From contig NZ_CP080492.1 of the NCBI RefSeq assembly GCF_019464495.1, positions 62,001-126,000 on the forward strand: a DNA stretch of 64,000 bases, written 5' to 3'. This document shows, in pieces, positions 53,259 through 61,914 of this stretch. Position 1 is the first letter of the stretch; every line of letters starts with the position of its first letter. The position numbers and the translations under genes are program-made. The DNA is from Leucobacter luti. GTDB lineage: Bacteria; Actinomycetota; Actinomycetes; Actinomycetales; Microbacteriaceae. Below the pieces are notes generated by a model, which was not told where the DNA came from, did not search any database, and saw only the letters and a list, made by a program, of their open reading frames with translations.

Positions 53259-54833
53259 ATGGCTACTTTCGGAAACCTCTCAGCGCGGCTCACCGACACT
53301 TTCAAGAACCTTCGGGCGAAGGGCAAGCTGTCGGCGTCAGACGTTGACAGCACGGTGCGCGAGATTCGACGCGCACTGCTCGAGGCCGACGTGGCCCTCG
53401 ACGTCGTGAAAGACTTCACCGGCAAGGTGCGCGAGCGTGCCCTCGGCGACGAGGTCAACCAGGCACTGAACCCGGCGCAGCAGGTTGTTCAGATCGTCAA
53501 CGAGGAGCTTGTGGCTATCCTGGGCGGCGAGCAACGCCGGCTCGAGTTCGCAAAGAAGCCGCCGACCATCATCATGCTGGCCGGTCTCCAGGGCGCCGGG
53601 AAGACCACGCTCGCTGGCAAGCTCGCGAAGTGGCTGAAGGATCAGGGCCACACGCCGATGCTGGTCGCGTGTGATCTCCAGCGTCCGAACGCCGTGACCC
53701 AGCTCAGCGTGGTTGCTGAGCAGGCCGGCGTCGCGATCTACGCGCCGGAGCCGGGCAACGGTGTGGGCGACCCGGTCAAGGTTGCACGGGGAGGCGTTGC
53801 TGAGGCGCGCGCCAAGCTGCACGACTTCGTGATCGTTGATACGGCGGGCCGCTTGGGCGTTGACGAGGAGCTCATGCAGCAGGCCTCGAACATTCGCAAG
53901 GCGATCGATCCCGACGAGGTGCTGTTCGTCATCGACGCAATGATCGGCCAGGATGCCGTCGCGACGGCGCAGGCGTTCCAAGAGGGCGTTGATTTCACCG
54001 GCGTCGTGCTCACCAAGCTCGATGGCGACGCTCGCGGTGGTGCGGCGCTTTCGATCCGTGGCGTCACCGGCCGTCCAATCCTGTTCGCATCGACCGGCGA
54101 GGGCCTCGGTGACTTCGAGCCGTTCCACCCGGACCGCATGGCGAGCCGGATCCTGGATCTCGGCGATATCCTCACCCTGATCGAGCAGGCGCAGAGCGCA
54201 TTCGACGAGGGCGAAGCTCGCAAAGTTGCCGAGAAGATCGCGAAAGACGAGTTCACCCTCGATGACTTCCTCGGCCAGATGCAGCAGCTGCGAGGTGCTG
54301 GGTCCATCAAGAAGATGATGGGCATGCTGCCGGGCATGGGCAAGATGAAGGATCAGCTCGAGAACTTCGACGAGCGCGAGATCGTGCGCACCGAGGCGAT
54401 TATCCAGTCGATGACCCTCGCCGAGCGTCAGAACCCGAAGCTACTGAACGGTTCGCGTCGCCTCCGTATCGCGCGCGGATCGGGCATGACCGTCACCGAT
54501 GTGAACGCCCTCGTGCAGCGCTTTGAGCAGGCAGCCAAGATGATGAAGACCGTTGCCCGTGGCGGCGTGCCCCAGATCCCGGGGATGGGGCCGATGCCCG
54601 GCATGGGTGGTCACGGCGGCAAGAAGAAGGTCCAGTCCAAGAGCAAGGGCAAGAAGCAGTCGGGAAACCCGGCAAAGCGTGCGCAGGAGCAGGCGGGGAT
54701 CGCAGCGAAGCAGAGCGCCGCGCCAGCGGCTGGCTCAGGATTTGGCCTAGGCGCCGGCGGCGGTGGCAACGCGCAGCCCTCCGAAGAAGAGATGGCGAAG
54801 TTGCAGCAGATGCTCGGCAAGGGTCTGCGGTAA
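53259..54833 (+). CDS. ffh: Signal recognition particle protein Ffh
   Basis: The GTPase that binds signal sequences on nascent chains and 4.5S RNA. It has 524 aa. N-domain residues 1-95, G1 GLQGAGKTT (109-117), DLQRPNAV, DTAGRLGVDEEL and TKLDGDARGG. The M-domain runs with SRRLRIARGSGMTVTDVN and several Met-rich stretches. The C-terminus has a low-complexity Gly/Lys tail. The next gene starts at its stop. Confidence 0.95.
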   Translation: MATFGNLSARLTDTFKNLRAKGKLSASDVDSTVREIRRALLEADVALDVVKDFTGKVRERALGDEVNQALNPAQQVVQIVNEELVAILGGEQRRLEFAKKPPTIIMLAGLQGAGKTTLAGKLAKWLKDQGHTPMLVACDLQRPNAVTQLSVVAEQAGVAIYAPEPGNGVGDPVKVARGGVAEARAKLHDFVIVDTAGRLGVDEELMQQASNIRKAIDPDEVLFVIDAMIGQDAVATAQAFQEGVDFTGVVLTKLDGDARGGAALSIRGVTGRPILFASTGEGLGDFEPFHPDRMASRILDLGDILTLIEQAQSAFDEGEARKVAEKIAKDEFTLDDFLGQMQQLRGAGSIKKMMGMLPGMGKMKDQLENFDEREIVRTEAIIQSMTLAERQNPKLLNGSRRLRIARGSGMTVTDVNALVQRFEQAAKMMKTVARGGVPQIPGMGPMPGMGGHGGKKKVQSKSKGKKQSGNPAKRAQEQAGIAAKQSAAPAAGSGFGLGAGGGGNAQPSEEEMAKLQQMLGKGLR

Positions 54834-54865
54834 GTGACGGCCCCGGCGCATTCCGACGGGGCGTC

Positions 54866-54869
54866 GGGG
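54866..54869 (+). other. G4 run at a suspected frame break after ffh
   Basis: A GTG overlapping the ffh stop (54834) opens MTAPAHSDGASG in one frame. The frame that continues to the paralog gene is open and coding-like from here (ERLAQFRAEWPVRITWAQ) but has no start. One extra G would join them. Confidence 0.5.
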
Positions 54870-54922
54870 AGCGGCTCGCGCAGTTTCGCGCGGAGTGGCC
54901 GGTTCGCATTACCTGGGCGCAG

Positions 54923-55969
54923 GTGCGCGCCGCGGAGCCGACGGTATTCCGTCAGGCTGCGTGGGGCGCGATCCTGTGTGTCCCAGCGGCAGCGTTGCTG
55001 GTGCTCTGGGTGGCGCTGAGCTTTGAATTTCCGATCCAAGTGGAGCTCCCTGAGTGGCTGGACTGGACGCGTGGTTTTCTCATCGTCGCGATCATGTGGG
55101 GCGGTCTGCTCCTGGGGATCTGTGCCGCGGTGCTGATCACCCGGCCGAGTGAGCTGCGACGCGAGCTGGCGTTCCGCGGTTTTGCCGCTGAGCGCGGGCT
55201 GCTGTACGCGCGCTACGGTGTGCAACCGCCCGCGAGAGGCATCTCGTTCGCCGAGGGCACAGATGGCACGGCGCGGGTGAATGCGCGCAATCGCTCGCGC
55301 GGAATACCGGAGCTGGACGGATCGCAGAGCCGGTTCCGGGCGAACTTTGCACTGTCGCGCGGCGGGGCAGGAGTCGAACCCGATCTGCAGATCGCCGTTG
55401 CCGGGTACACCGGCGGGAAGAACGATCCGCGTGGTCCGCGCGCCGCGTTTCGGTATCTGCAGCTGAGCGTGCCGCGTCAGCTTCCGCACCTTTTCATCGA
55501 CTCAGTGCGCAATGGTCGCCTCCGCCAGATCCTTCCAGGCACGCTGCGCCTCAAACTGGAGGGTGACTTCGACCGCCACTTTGTGGTCTATGTACCAGAG
55601 GGGTATGAGCGGGACGCGCTCGAACTCCTGACACCTGACGTGATGGCGAGCCTCATCGACTACGGACGTGAGTGGGACATCGAAGTCGTCGAGGATCGCT
55701 TGATCGCGGTGTCGAACCGGATCAGGCGGCGCAACGATCGCACCGAGACCTGTGCCATGCTGCTCTTCGCTGAGCTCGTCGGGTCCGAGTTGGTGCAGCA
55801 GGCCACCCACTACTCTGATCCGCGCGCGTTCCGGCCGCGCACACAAGTAGCGGAGGCCGGGCAACGGCTCAGGCGGCGATCGGGCTGGATCGCCACCGTG
55901 ATCCTGGCGCTTGCCGTTGCGATCATGCTGGGCTATCCGTTCGTGCTGGGCTGGATCCTTGACAGCTAG
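54923..55969 (+). CDS. Membrane protein of unknown function, paralog of 34793-35935
   Basis: 348 aa from the GTG at 54923. The true N-terminus is probably longer, starting at the GTG at 54834 with one missing base (see the G4 run). Two hydrophobic helices (about residues 10-33 and 55-77) precede a soluble domain, and a last helix is at 320-345. The shared block reads LPHLFIDSV, LKLEGDFDRHF, YVPEGYERDAL, TPDVMASLIDY and IEVVEDRL. Family and function are unknown. Confidence 0.7.
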   Translation: MRAAEPTVFRQAAWGAILCVPAAALLVLWVALSFEFPIQVELPEWLDWTRGFLIVAIMWGGLLLGICAAVLITRPSELRRELAFRGFAAERGLLYARYGVQPPARGISFAEGTDGTARVNARNRSRGIPELDGSQSRFRANFALSRGGAGVEPDLQIAVAGYTGGKNDPRGPRAAFRYLQLSVPRQLPHLFIDSVRNGRLRQILPGTLRLKLEGDFDRHFVVYVPEGYERDALELLTPDVMASLIDYGREWDIEVVEDRLIAVSNRIRRRNDRTETCAMLLFAELVGSELVQQATHYSDPRAFRPRTQVAEAGQRLRRRSGWIATVILALAVAIMLGYPFVLGWILDS

Positions 55970-56003
55970 CACCGCACACGCTGGTGAGTGAGAGGGAAAT
56001 GGA

Positions 56004-57305
56004 ATGACGCACAGCGCTGAATACTTCATCGGGACCGACATCGTCGCCCGCGATGTGTGGACCACGGTGCCGCTTGACTGGGCGGAGCCGCACGGGGAGA
56101 CGATTCGCGTATTCGCCAGAGAGCTCGTGGCCGCGGAACGCCGCACTGAGGATCTCCCGTTGCTCGTGCACCTGCAGGGCGGTCCGGGCGGCAAGGGTAC
56201 GCGGCCACTCGGGCGATCGGCCTGGGTGGGGGCCGCGCTGCGGCGATTCCGGGTCGTCATTCCGGATCAGCGCGGCACCGGGCGCTCCACGCCGCTGTCG
56301 GGGGCTGACTTCGCTGCGATGCCTGCCGCGGAGGCAGCGCGCAGGCTCTCGCTGCACCGAGCCGACTCGATCGTTCGGGATCTCGAAGCAGTGCGCGCGA
56401 CGCACTACGACGGGCGGCAGTGGTGGAGCATCGGCCAGAGCTACGGTGGCTTCCTGACCCTGCACTATCTGTCCGTCGCGCCAGAAGCGCTGATCGCGTC
56501 TGCGGTCACCGGGGGTCTCGCTGGCCTGGACCCTGATCCCGATGAGGTGTATCGCCGCACGTTTCCTCGCGTGGCGGCCAAGAACCGGATGTTCCGCGAA
56601 CGCACTCCGCACCTCACCGATCGGATCTCGCGGATCGCCGATCTGCTCGCGGCTGAGGACGTGCGTCTCCCCGATGGGGATCGCTTGACGGTGCGGCGGT
56701 TCCAGACGCTCGGCCTCGACTTTGGGATGGCTCCCGGCTTCGACCGTGTGCATTGGCTGCTCGATGAAGCATTTGCTGACGAGGCCGAGACGAGGCTGAG
56801 TGAGACGTTCCTTGCGACAGTCGGATCAGCTACCGGCTTTGCCGCGAACCCGCTGTTTATCGCGCTCCAGGAAAGCATCTATGGACCGGGCCCCTCCGCC
56901 TGGGCCGCACAGCGCGCCCGCGATGGGTTGCCCGGGTTTGCGGAGACGTCCCGCCCGCTGCAGTTCACCGGAGAGATGGTGTTTCCGTGGATGTTCGAGG
57001 AAATCCGTGCGCTGCGCGGGTTCCGCGCCGGAGTTGAGGTGCTGGCAGCGGGGACCTGGCCGATTGACCTCTACAACGTCGAACGGCTTGCACAGAATCC
57101 CGTGCCGGTTGAGGCCGCGGTCTATTTTGAAGACATGTACGTGGACGCCGGGCTGTCACTGGACACTGCGGCGCGTGTGTCAGGGGTGAACGCCTGGGTC
57201 ACGAACGAGTATGAGCATGACGGCGTGCACCACGAGGGGGTTGCAGAGCGCCTGTTCACGGCTCTTGCGCACCGAATCGGCGGGACTCCACGTGATCGTT
57301 TGTGA
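56004..57305 (+). CDS. Alpha/beta hydrolase, proline iminopeptidase-like (S33)
   Basis: 433 aa. The nucleophile elbow GQSYGG has Ser at about 146. LQGGPGGKG at about 58-66 gives the oxyanion region (HGGPG-type), and DQRGTGRSTPL is the conserved S33 strand. The late Asp/His pair is expected around VYFEDMYVD and NEYEHDGVHHEG. It resembles actinobacterial prolyl aminopeptidases. It may share the upstream transcript. Confidence 0.85.
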   Translation: MTHSAEYFIGTDIVARDVWTTVPLDWAEPHGETIRVFARELVAAERRTEDLPLLVHLQGGPGGKGTRPLGRSAWVGAALRRFRVVIPDQRGTGRSTPLSGADFAAMPAAEAARRLSLHRADSIVRDLEAVRATHYDGRQWWSIGQSYGGFLTLHYLSVAPEALIASAVTGGLAGLDPDPDEVYRRTFPRVAAKNRMFRERTPHLTDRISRIADLLAAEDVRLPDGDRLTVRRFQTLGLDFGMAPGFDRVHWLLDEAFADEAETRLSETFLATVGSATGFAANPLFIALQESIYGPGPSAWAAQRARDGLPGFAETSRPLQFTGEMVFPWMFEEIRALRGFRAGVEVLAAGTWPIDLYNVERLAQNPVPVEAAVYFEDMYVDAGLSLDTAARVSGVNAWVTNEYEHDGVHHEGVAERLFTALAHRIGGTPRDRL

Positions 57306-57328
57306 AAAACCCCTGGTCGCGACAAAAA

Positions 57329-57358
57329 TTGCGATTTATGCCCCACCTGTGGCAAAAT
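57329..57358 (+). promoter_or_regulatory. Candidate promoter of the rpsP operon
   Basis: TTGCGA (57329-57334), an 18-base spacer and CAAAAT (57353-57358), in an AT-richer 140-bp gap before rpsP. The ribosome site AAGGAG at 57437-57442 precedes the ATG. Confidence 0.45.
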
Positions 57359-57447
57359 AGACAAGTTCACGCAATTCGCGTGCCCAGGCTTTCGCGCAGC
57401 GGCACTTCGCCGCAGCGTGTCGTCATCAGACATTCAAGGAGTCATTC

Positions 57448-57882
57448 ATGGCAGTCAAGATTCGCCTCAAGCGCCTCGGCAAGATCCGCGCACCGTACTA
57501 CCGCATCGTTGTAGCCGACTCGCGCACCAAGCGCGACGGCCGCGTGATCGAGGAGATCGGCAAGTACCACCCGACGGAGAACCCCTCGTTCATCGAGGTT
57601 GACTCGGAGCGCGCACAGTACTGGCTCAGCGTTGGTGCACAGCCGACCGAGCAGGTTGCTGCGATCCTGAAGCTTACGGGCGACTGGGGCAAGTTCTCGG
57701 GCGAGGGCTCGACCGAGTCGAAGGTGCTCGCACCGACGGCCAAGGTTCCCTTCGAGGTCGACTCCTCAAAGAAGGCCGTGCTCCGCCCCAAGGCCGAGAA
57801 GCCTGCAGCCGCTGCAGAGGCTCCCGCGGAGGACGCCGCTGAGGCTCCCGCTGAGGACGCAGCCGAGACCACCGAGGCCTAA
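57448..57882 (+). CDS. rpsP: 30S ribosomal protein S16
   Basis: 144 aa. The N-terminal about 80 residues are S16 ([20 protein letters not shown], then [18 protein letters not shown]). The remaining about 60 residues are an Ala/Glu/Pro-rich tail with a PAEDAAEA repeat. Such a tail is common in actinobacterial S16. First gene of rpsP-khpA-rimM-trmD. Confidence 0.95.
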   Translation: MAVKIRLKRLGKIRAPYYRIVVADSRTKRDGRVIEEIGKYHPTENPSFIEVDSERAQYWLSVGAQPTEQVAAILKLTGDWGKFSGEGSTESKVLAPTAKVPFEVDSSKKAVLRPKAEKPAAAAEAPAEDAAEAPAEDAAETTEA

Positions 57883-57887
57883 TTCTC

Positions 57888-58196
57888 TTGGCTGAGCAGG
57901 CGCTTGCTGACGCGCTCGAGCATCTCGTACGCGGCATCGTTGACCACCCCGAGCGGGTGCGTGTCGACGCGCGCGGCGGTTCGCGTGGCGAGGTCCTTGA
58001 GGTGCGTGTGCACCCCGAGGATCTCGGCCGTGTGATCGGCCGTGGCGGGCGCACTGCCTCGTCGCTGCGCACCGTAGTTTCTTCGCTCGCCGCTGGTGAG
58101 CGCGTCCGGGTCGACGTGGTCGACACTGACGATGTGAGTGACTCCGGCGACGCAGTCGAAGCGACCGACACCGCGACGACCGGAAGCGACGCCTGA
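57888..58196 (+). CDS. khpA: KH-domain RNA-binding protein KhpA
   Basis: 102 aa from a TTG five bases after rpsP. KH type-II domain with LGRVIGRGGRTASSLRTVVSS, whose GRGG loop binds RNA. KhpA proteins act in cell-wall elongation and mRNA regulation in other Gram-positives. A Thr/Asp-rich tail ends the protein. Confidence 0.88.
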   Translation: MAEQALADALEHLVRGIVDHPERVRVDARGGSRGEVLEVRVHPEDLGRVIGRGGRTASSLRTVVSSLAAGERVRVDVVDTDDVSDSGDAVEATDTATTGSDA

Positions 58197-58244
58197 TGGC
58201 CGACGCCCCGGGCGTGCGCATGCTCCCCGTCCCGCTAGCGGGGC

Positions 58245-58248
58245 GGGG
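58245..58248 (+). other. G4 run at a suspected rimM frame break
   Basis: An ATG at 58196 overlaps the khpA stop (TGATG) and opens MADAPGVRMLPVPLAGRG. One extra G here would join it to [16 protein letters not shown], the normal rimM start. Confidence 0.45.
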
Positions 58249-58251
58249 AGT

Positions 58252-58902
58252 TTGCGTGTCGGCCGCCTCACGAAACCCCACGGGCTCAAAGGGGGAATCA
58301 AGCTCGAGCTGTTTACGGACAACCCCGAGCTGCGGTTCACTCCTGGCGCCGAGTTCCATCTTCAAGTGCCGGAAGACTCTCCCTGGTTTGGGCGCGCGAT
58401 CACGATGCGCGAGCTGCGCTGGTTCAACGAGTCGCCGGTCGGCTTCTTTGAGGAACTCAACGACCGCTCGGATGCGGAGAGCATTGTGCGCGCGATCCTG
58501 TGGATCGATGAGCAGGCGGTTGCCGACGGGGAAGAAGACAACGCCTGGTACGACCATCAACTCGTCGGGCTTGACGTGGTGCGTGACAGCGAAAAGCTCG
58601 GCACCGTCGCAGAGGTGCGTCACTTCCCGGCGCAAGATCTCCTCGTGGTGAACACTGAGGCAGGCGCTGTGCTCGTGCCCTTCGTCGAGGCTATTGTGCC
58701 TCGCGTTGATATCGAGGCCGGAATTGTCTACGTGACGCCTCCGACCGGTCTGTTCGAAGACCGCGAGGCGGAGATCGCTGGTGGGCCGGGTTCCGGGCCT
58801 GCACCGGAGCGTACGTCTACTCCGTCAGCCGATGCCACCGCCGGTCCAGCGGATTCTGAGGTTGCCACCACTGAGCCGGTAGCGGAGGACCCCTCCGCAT
58901 GA
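58252..58902 (+). CDS. rimM: 16S rRNA processing protein RimM
   Basis: 216 aa from the TTG at 58252, the first start next to the conserved core [20 protein letters not shown]. RimM helps 30S head assembly. The N-terminal barrel and the PRC-barrel ([16 protein letters not shown], [18 protein letters not shown]) are complete. The frame is open back to a GTG at 58138 but that part reads khpA's tail out of frame. The real start may be 58196 with a lost G. The C-terminus has a Pro/Ala/Thr-rich tail. The stop overlaps trmD (ATGA). Confidence 0.85.
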   Translation: MRVGRLTKPHGLKGGIKLELFTDNPELRFTPGAEFHLQVPEDSPWFGRAITMRELRWFNESPVGFFEELNDRSDAESIVRAILWIDEQAVADGEEDNAWYDHQLVGLDVVRDSEKLGTVAEVRHFPAQDLLVVNTEAGAVLVPFVEAIVPRVDIEAGIVYVTPPTGLFEDREAEIAGGPGSGPAPERTSTPSADATAGPADSEVATTEPVAEDPSA

Positions 58903-59633
58903 GGATCGACATCGTTTCGATCTTCCCAGGGTACTTCGATGCGCTCGAGCTCTCACTGCTCGGCAAAGCGAAGCAGCGCGGAGTGATCGATGTGCGCGTG
59001 CACGAGCTTCGCGAGCACGCGCACGACAAACACCGCACGGTTGACGACACGCCTTCGGGTGGTGGCGCCGGAATGGTGATGAAACCTGAACCGTGGGGTG
59101 AGGCGCTGGACTCAGTCCTTGGGACCACAGAAGATGGCGTTGAACCGCTCATCATTTTCCCGTCGCCTGCCGGTGAGGTGTTTACGCAGCGGATGGCGCG
59201 TGAGCTGGCACAGGAGCCGCACCTCGTGTTCGGCTGCGGCCGCTACGAGGGCATCGACCAGCGGGTGTTTGAGGAATACGCCGAAAGCGGTCGCGTTCGG
59301 CTGGTGAGCATCGGCGACTACATCCTGAACGGGGGAGAGGTCGCCACGATCGCAATGGTCGAGGCGATCGCTCGGCTCGTTCCGGGTGTCGTCGGCAATC
59401 CGGAGAGCCTGGTCGAAGAGTCGCACGAGGACGGGCTGCTGGAGTACCCGAGTTATACCAAGCCAGCGCTGTGGCGTGGACGCGCAGTTCCGCCGGTGCT
59501 GCTCGGAGGCAACCACGCCGCAATCGCTGCCTGGCGCACCGAGCAGAGCATCGAGCGCACTCGTCGCGTGCGCCCCGAACTGCTCACCCCCGAGCAGCGC
59601 GGCGAGTCCCGCGGGCGCCACGCAGCTGATTGA
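58899..59633 (+). CDS. trmD: tRNA (guanine(37)-N1)-methyltransferase
   Basis: TrmD methylates G37 of tRNAs ending position 36 with G, preventing frameshifting. It has 244 aa. The trefoil knot signatures are [28 protein letters not shown] and [20 protein letters not shown]. Standard length. The tail SRGRHAAD is short. Its ATG overlaps the rimM stop. Confidence 0.95.
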   Translation: MRIDIVSIFPGYFDALELSLLGKAKQRGVIDVRVHELREHAHDKHRTVDDTPSGGGAGMVMKPEPWGEALDSVLGTTEDGVEPLIIFPSPAGEVFTQRMARELAQEPHLVFGCGRYEGIDQRVFEEYAESGRVRLVSIGDYILNGGEVATIAMVEAIARLVPGVVGNPESLVEESHEDGLLEYPSYTKPALWRGRAVPPVLLGGNHAAIAAWRTEQSIERTRRVRPELLTPEQRGESRGRHAAD

Positions 59634-59659
59634 GCGCTTCGCTCCACTAGGCTTGATCC

Positions 59660-60991
59660 ATGCGTGATGTGATCTCCGCCCTCGTGGGGAAGAGTGTGCG
59701 GCAAGTCGCCCGATTGCGAGGCGGCGGATCAGCACTCCCCGGGCTCGTCGTTGAGAAGATGGACCCCGGCTTTCTCGGGCGCGTGCTGGGACGGCTGCCG
59801 TATGGCGTCGTTGCGGTGAGCGGTACGAATGGCAAGACCACCACGACGAAGATGATCGTCGAGATGCTCGAAGCCGAGGGGCTGCGCGTCTTCACGAACC
59901 GCACGGGCTCCAACTTCTCTCGCGGCGTTGTTGCTGCGGCGGTGGCCGAGGGCTCTCTGCGTGGCCGTCTTGACGCCGATATTGCGGTGCTTGAGCTTGA
60001 TGAGGCCCACGCGATGTTCTTCATTGATCGCGTGCCGCCGCGCTTCACGCTGCTGCTGAACGTCCTCCGAGACCAACTCGACCGCTTTGGCGAGATCGAT
60101 ACGACCGCGAAGCTCCTGCAGCGGATTGCCGATGCCACGACCGAAGGACTCGTAGTCAACCGCGAGGATCGACTGATCCGTACGATCGGTGATCTGACGC
60201 GTGAGCGCACCGCAGCGGTGGACGTTCGTGAGTTTGGGCTCTCCGCTGATCTGCTCGCAACCTTCCCGAGCGATGACGACTTTCATGCTGGGAGTGTGTC
60301 CGCCGTTGCCGGCGGCGTCGCTGTCGCTGATGCGGATGTCACGCTCATTGAGCTCGGCGATCACGAGGCTGTCTTCCGTGTTGAGGGCAGTGACTATCGC
60401 ACACCGCTCAAGCTTGAGGGGCTATACAACACCTTCAATGCGGCTGCTGCGCTCGCGGTGGTGCGTCAGATCCTGGTGGCCGGACCACTCCCTGGCCGTG
60501 AGGCGCGCGTCACGGTGACACCAGATACCGCGGAAATCGTTGCGGCGCTGGCCCAGGTGCGCCCCGCCTTTGGCCGTGGCGAGCAGCTTGAACTTGATGG
60601 TCAACCGCTTGAACTTGTGCTCGTGAAGAACCCGGCCGGGTTCCGCCTCGGGCTCGCCTCGTTCGCTGCTGACGGTGTTGCCGCAATGATCGCGATCAAT
60701 GATCAGTACGCTGATGGTCGCGACATGTCGTGGCTCTGGGACGTCGATTTCACCTCGTTGCAGAGCGGCGGAGTCGACACGGTGAGCGGAACGCGTGCCT
60801 GGGATATGGCGCTGCGGCTCGAACACGACGAGGTGCCCGTCGCAGCTGTCGAGGAGAACCTCGGACGCGCGCTGGCGGAGTTCCGCGCACGCACGATGGG
60901 TCAGCCGCGCAGAATCTACTGCACCTACACGGCGATGCTTGAACTGCGTCGCGCCCTCGCAGAAGTGACCGACGTGGAGGATATCTGGTGA
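59660..60991 (+). CDS. murT: Lipid II isoglutaminyl synthase, MurT subunit
   Basis: 443 aa. With GatD it amidates the alpha-carboxyl of D-Glu in lipid II. The Mur-ligase P-loop VSGTNGKTTTTK is at 53-64. LELDEAHA follows, and the DUF1727 C-terminal domain has DQYADGRDMSWLWDVDF. Only one Cys is present (near the C-terminus), so the four-Cys zinc ribbon found in staphylococcal and streptococcal MurT is missing. The stop overlaps gatD. Confidence 0.92.
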   Translation: MRDVISALVGKSVRQVARLRGGGSALPGLVVEKMDPGFLGRVLGRLPYGVVAVSGTNGKTTTTKMIVEMLEAEGLRVFTNRTGSNFSRGVVAAAVAEGSLRGRLDADIAVLELDEAHAMFFIDRVPPRFTLLLNVLRDQLDRFGEIDTTAKLLQRIADATTEGLVVNREDRLIRTIGDLTRERTAAVDVREFGLSADLLATFPSDDDFHAGSVSAVAGGVAVADADVTLIELGDHEAVFRVEGSDYRTPLKLEGLYNTFNAAAALAVVRQILVAGPLPGREARVTVTPDTAEIVAALAQVRPAFGRGEQLELDGQPLELVLVKNPAGFRLGLASFAADGVAAMIAINDQYADGRDMSWLWDVDFTSLQSGGVDTVSGTRAWDMALRLEHDEVPVAAVEENLGRALAEFRARTMGQPRRIYCTYTAMLELRRALAEVTDVEDIW

Positions 60992-61734
60992 GCGCAGCTG
61001 CAGCCGCGGGGGAGACCCCGCAGGAACTCGTGATCGTGTCGCTCTACCCGCGCGATATGAACATCTACGGTGACCGCGGCAATGTGCTCGCGATTGAACG
61101 TCGGGCAACAGCGCACGGGTTTGTTCCCCGCATTGTCGAGGTCAATCCTGGCGATCCGCTGCCCGAGACCATCGACCTGATCGTGGGTGGCGGCGGCCAG
61201 GACTCCGGTCAGGGCCGCGTTGCCGCTGATCTTGCGCTGCGCGCTGACCAGTTCCGTGCGCTGGCGGATGACGGCGTGCCGATGCTCATGATCTGCGGGC
61301 TGTACCAGCTCTTTGGCCACCGTTTCGTCACGCACACCGGCGAGGAGCTGGCGGGCATCGGAGTGCTTGATGTGGAGACTCGCGGTGGCAGCGAGCGCAT
61401 GATTGGCAATATCGTGCTCGACACGGCCGAATTCGGTGAGATTATCGGCTACGAGAACCACAGCGGCAACACAACACTCGGCCCGGGATCGACGCCGCTC
61501 GGCCGTGTGGTGCAGGGAGCCGGCAACAACCCGAATGACGGTGTTGAGGGTGCGCGCAGCAGCAACGTGATTGGCAGCTACCTGCACGGCTCACTGCTGC
61601 CGAAGAACCCTGCGCTGAGCGACTTCCTGATTGGCGAGGCGGCCCGGCGCCGCTACGGCTCGTTCGAGCCTCGCGCCGAGCTCAACGAAACCGTCCGCCG
61701 CGCCCGCGAAAGCGCAAAGCGCCGCCCCCGCTAG
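60988..61734 (+). CDS. gatD: Lipid II isoglutaminyl synthase, GatD glutaminase subunit
   Basis: 248 aa from a GTG. Class-I glutaminase-like: GGGGQDSGQGR region, nucleophile Cys at about 103 in LMICGLYQLFGHRF, and catalytic His in GSYLHGSLLPKNP. It supplies ammonia to MurT. The tail is Arg/Ala-rich. Overlap with murT marks a two-gene operon. Confidence 0.92.
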   Translation: MSAAAAAGETPQELVIVSLYPRDMNIYGDRGNVLAIERRATAHGFVPRIVEVNPGDPLPETIDLIVGGGGQDSGQGRVAADLALRADQFRALADDGVPMLMICGLYQLFGHRFVTHTGEELAGIGVLDVETRGGSERMIGNIVLDTAEFGEIIGYENHSGNTTLGPGSTPLGRVVQGAGNNPNDGVEGARSSNVIGSYLHGSLLPKNPALSDFLIGEAARRRYGSFEPRAELNETVRRARESAKRRPR

Positions 61735-61914
61735 CCCTCTGCCCTGCCCTGCTCTGCCCATCCGAGCTGGCGCCCAACTTCGTCCAGCGCCGCCCTCTGC
61801 GTCCTCAGCGTCGGAACCTATCCTGAACGTCTCGATTGTTCCCGAAGCTTGCGGCACCGAAGAGTGATCTGCGCATCAAGGATGCTGGTCGGGGTGGGAG
61901 AGAGGTGCAGGCGG

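Noticed and set aside
58138..58251. Upstream part of the rimM frame
   Set aside because: It reads the khpA tail out of frame (Arg/Pro-rich), which is not typical of RimM.
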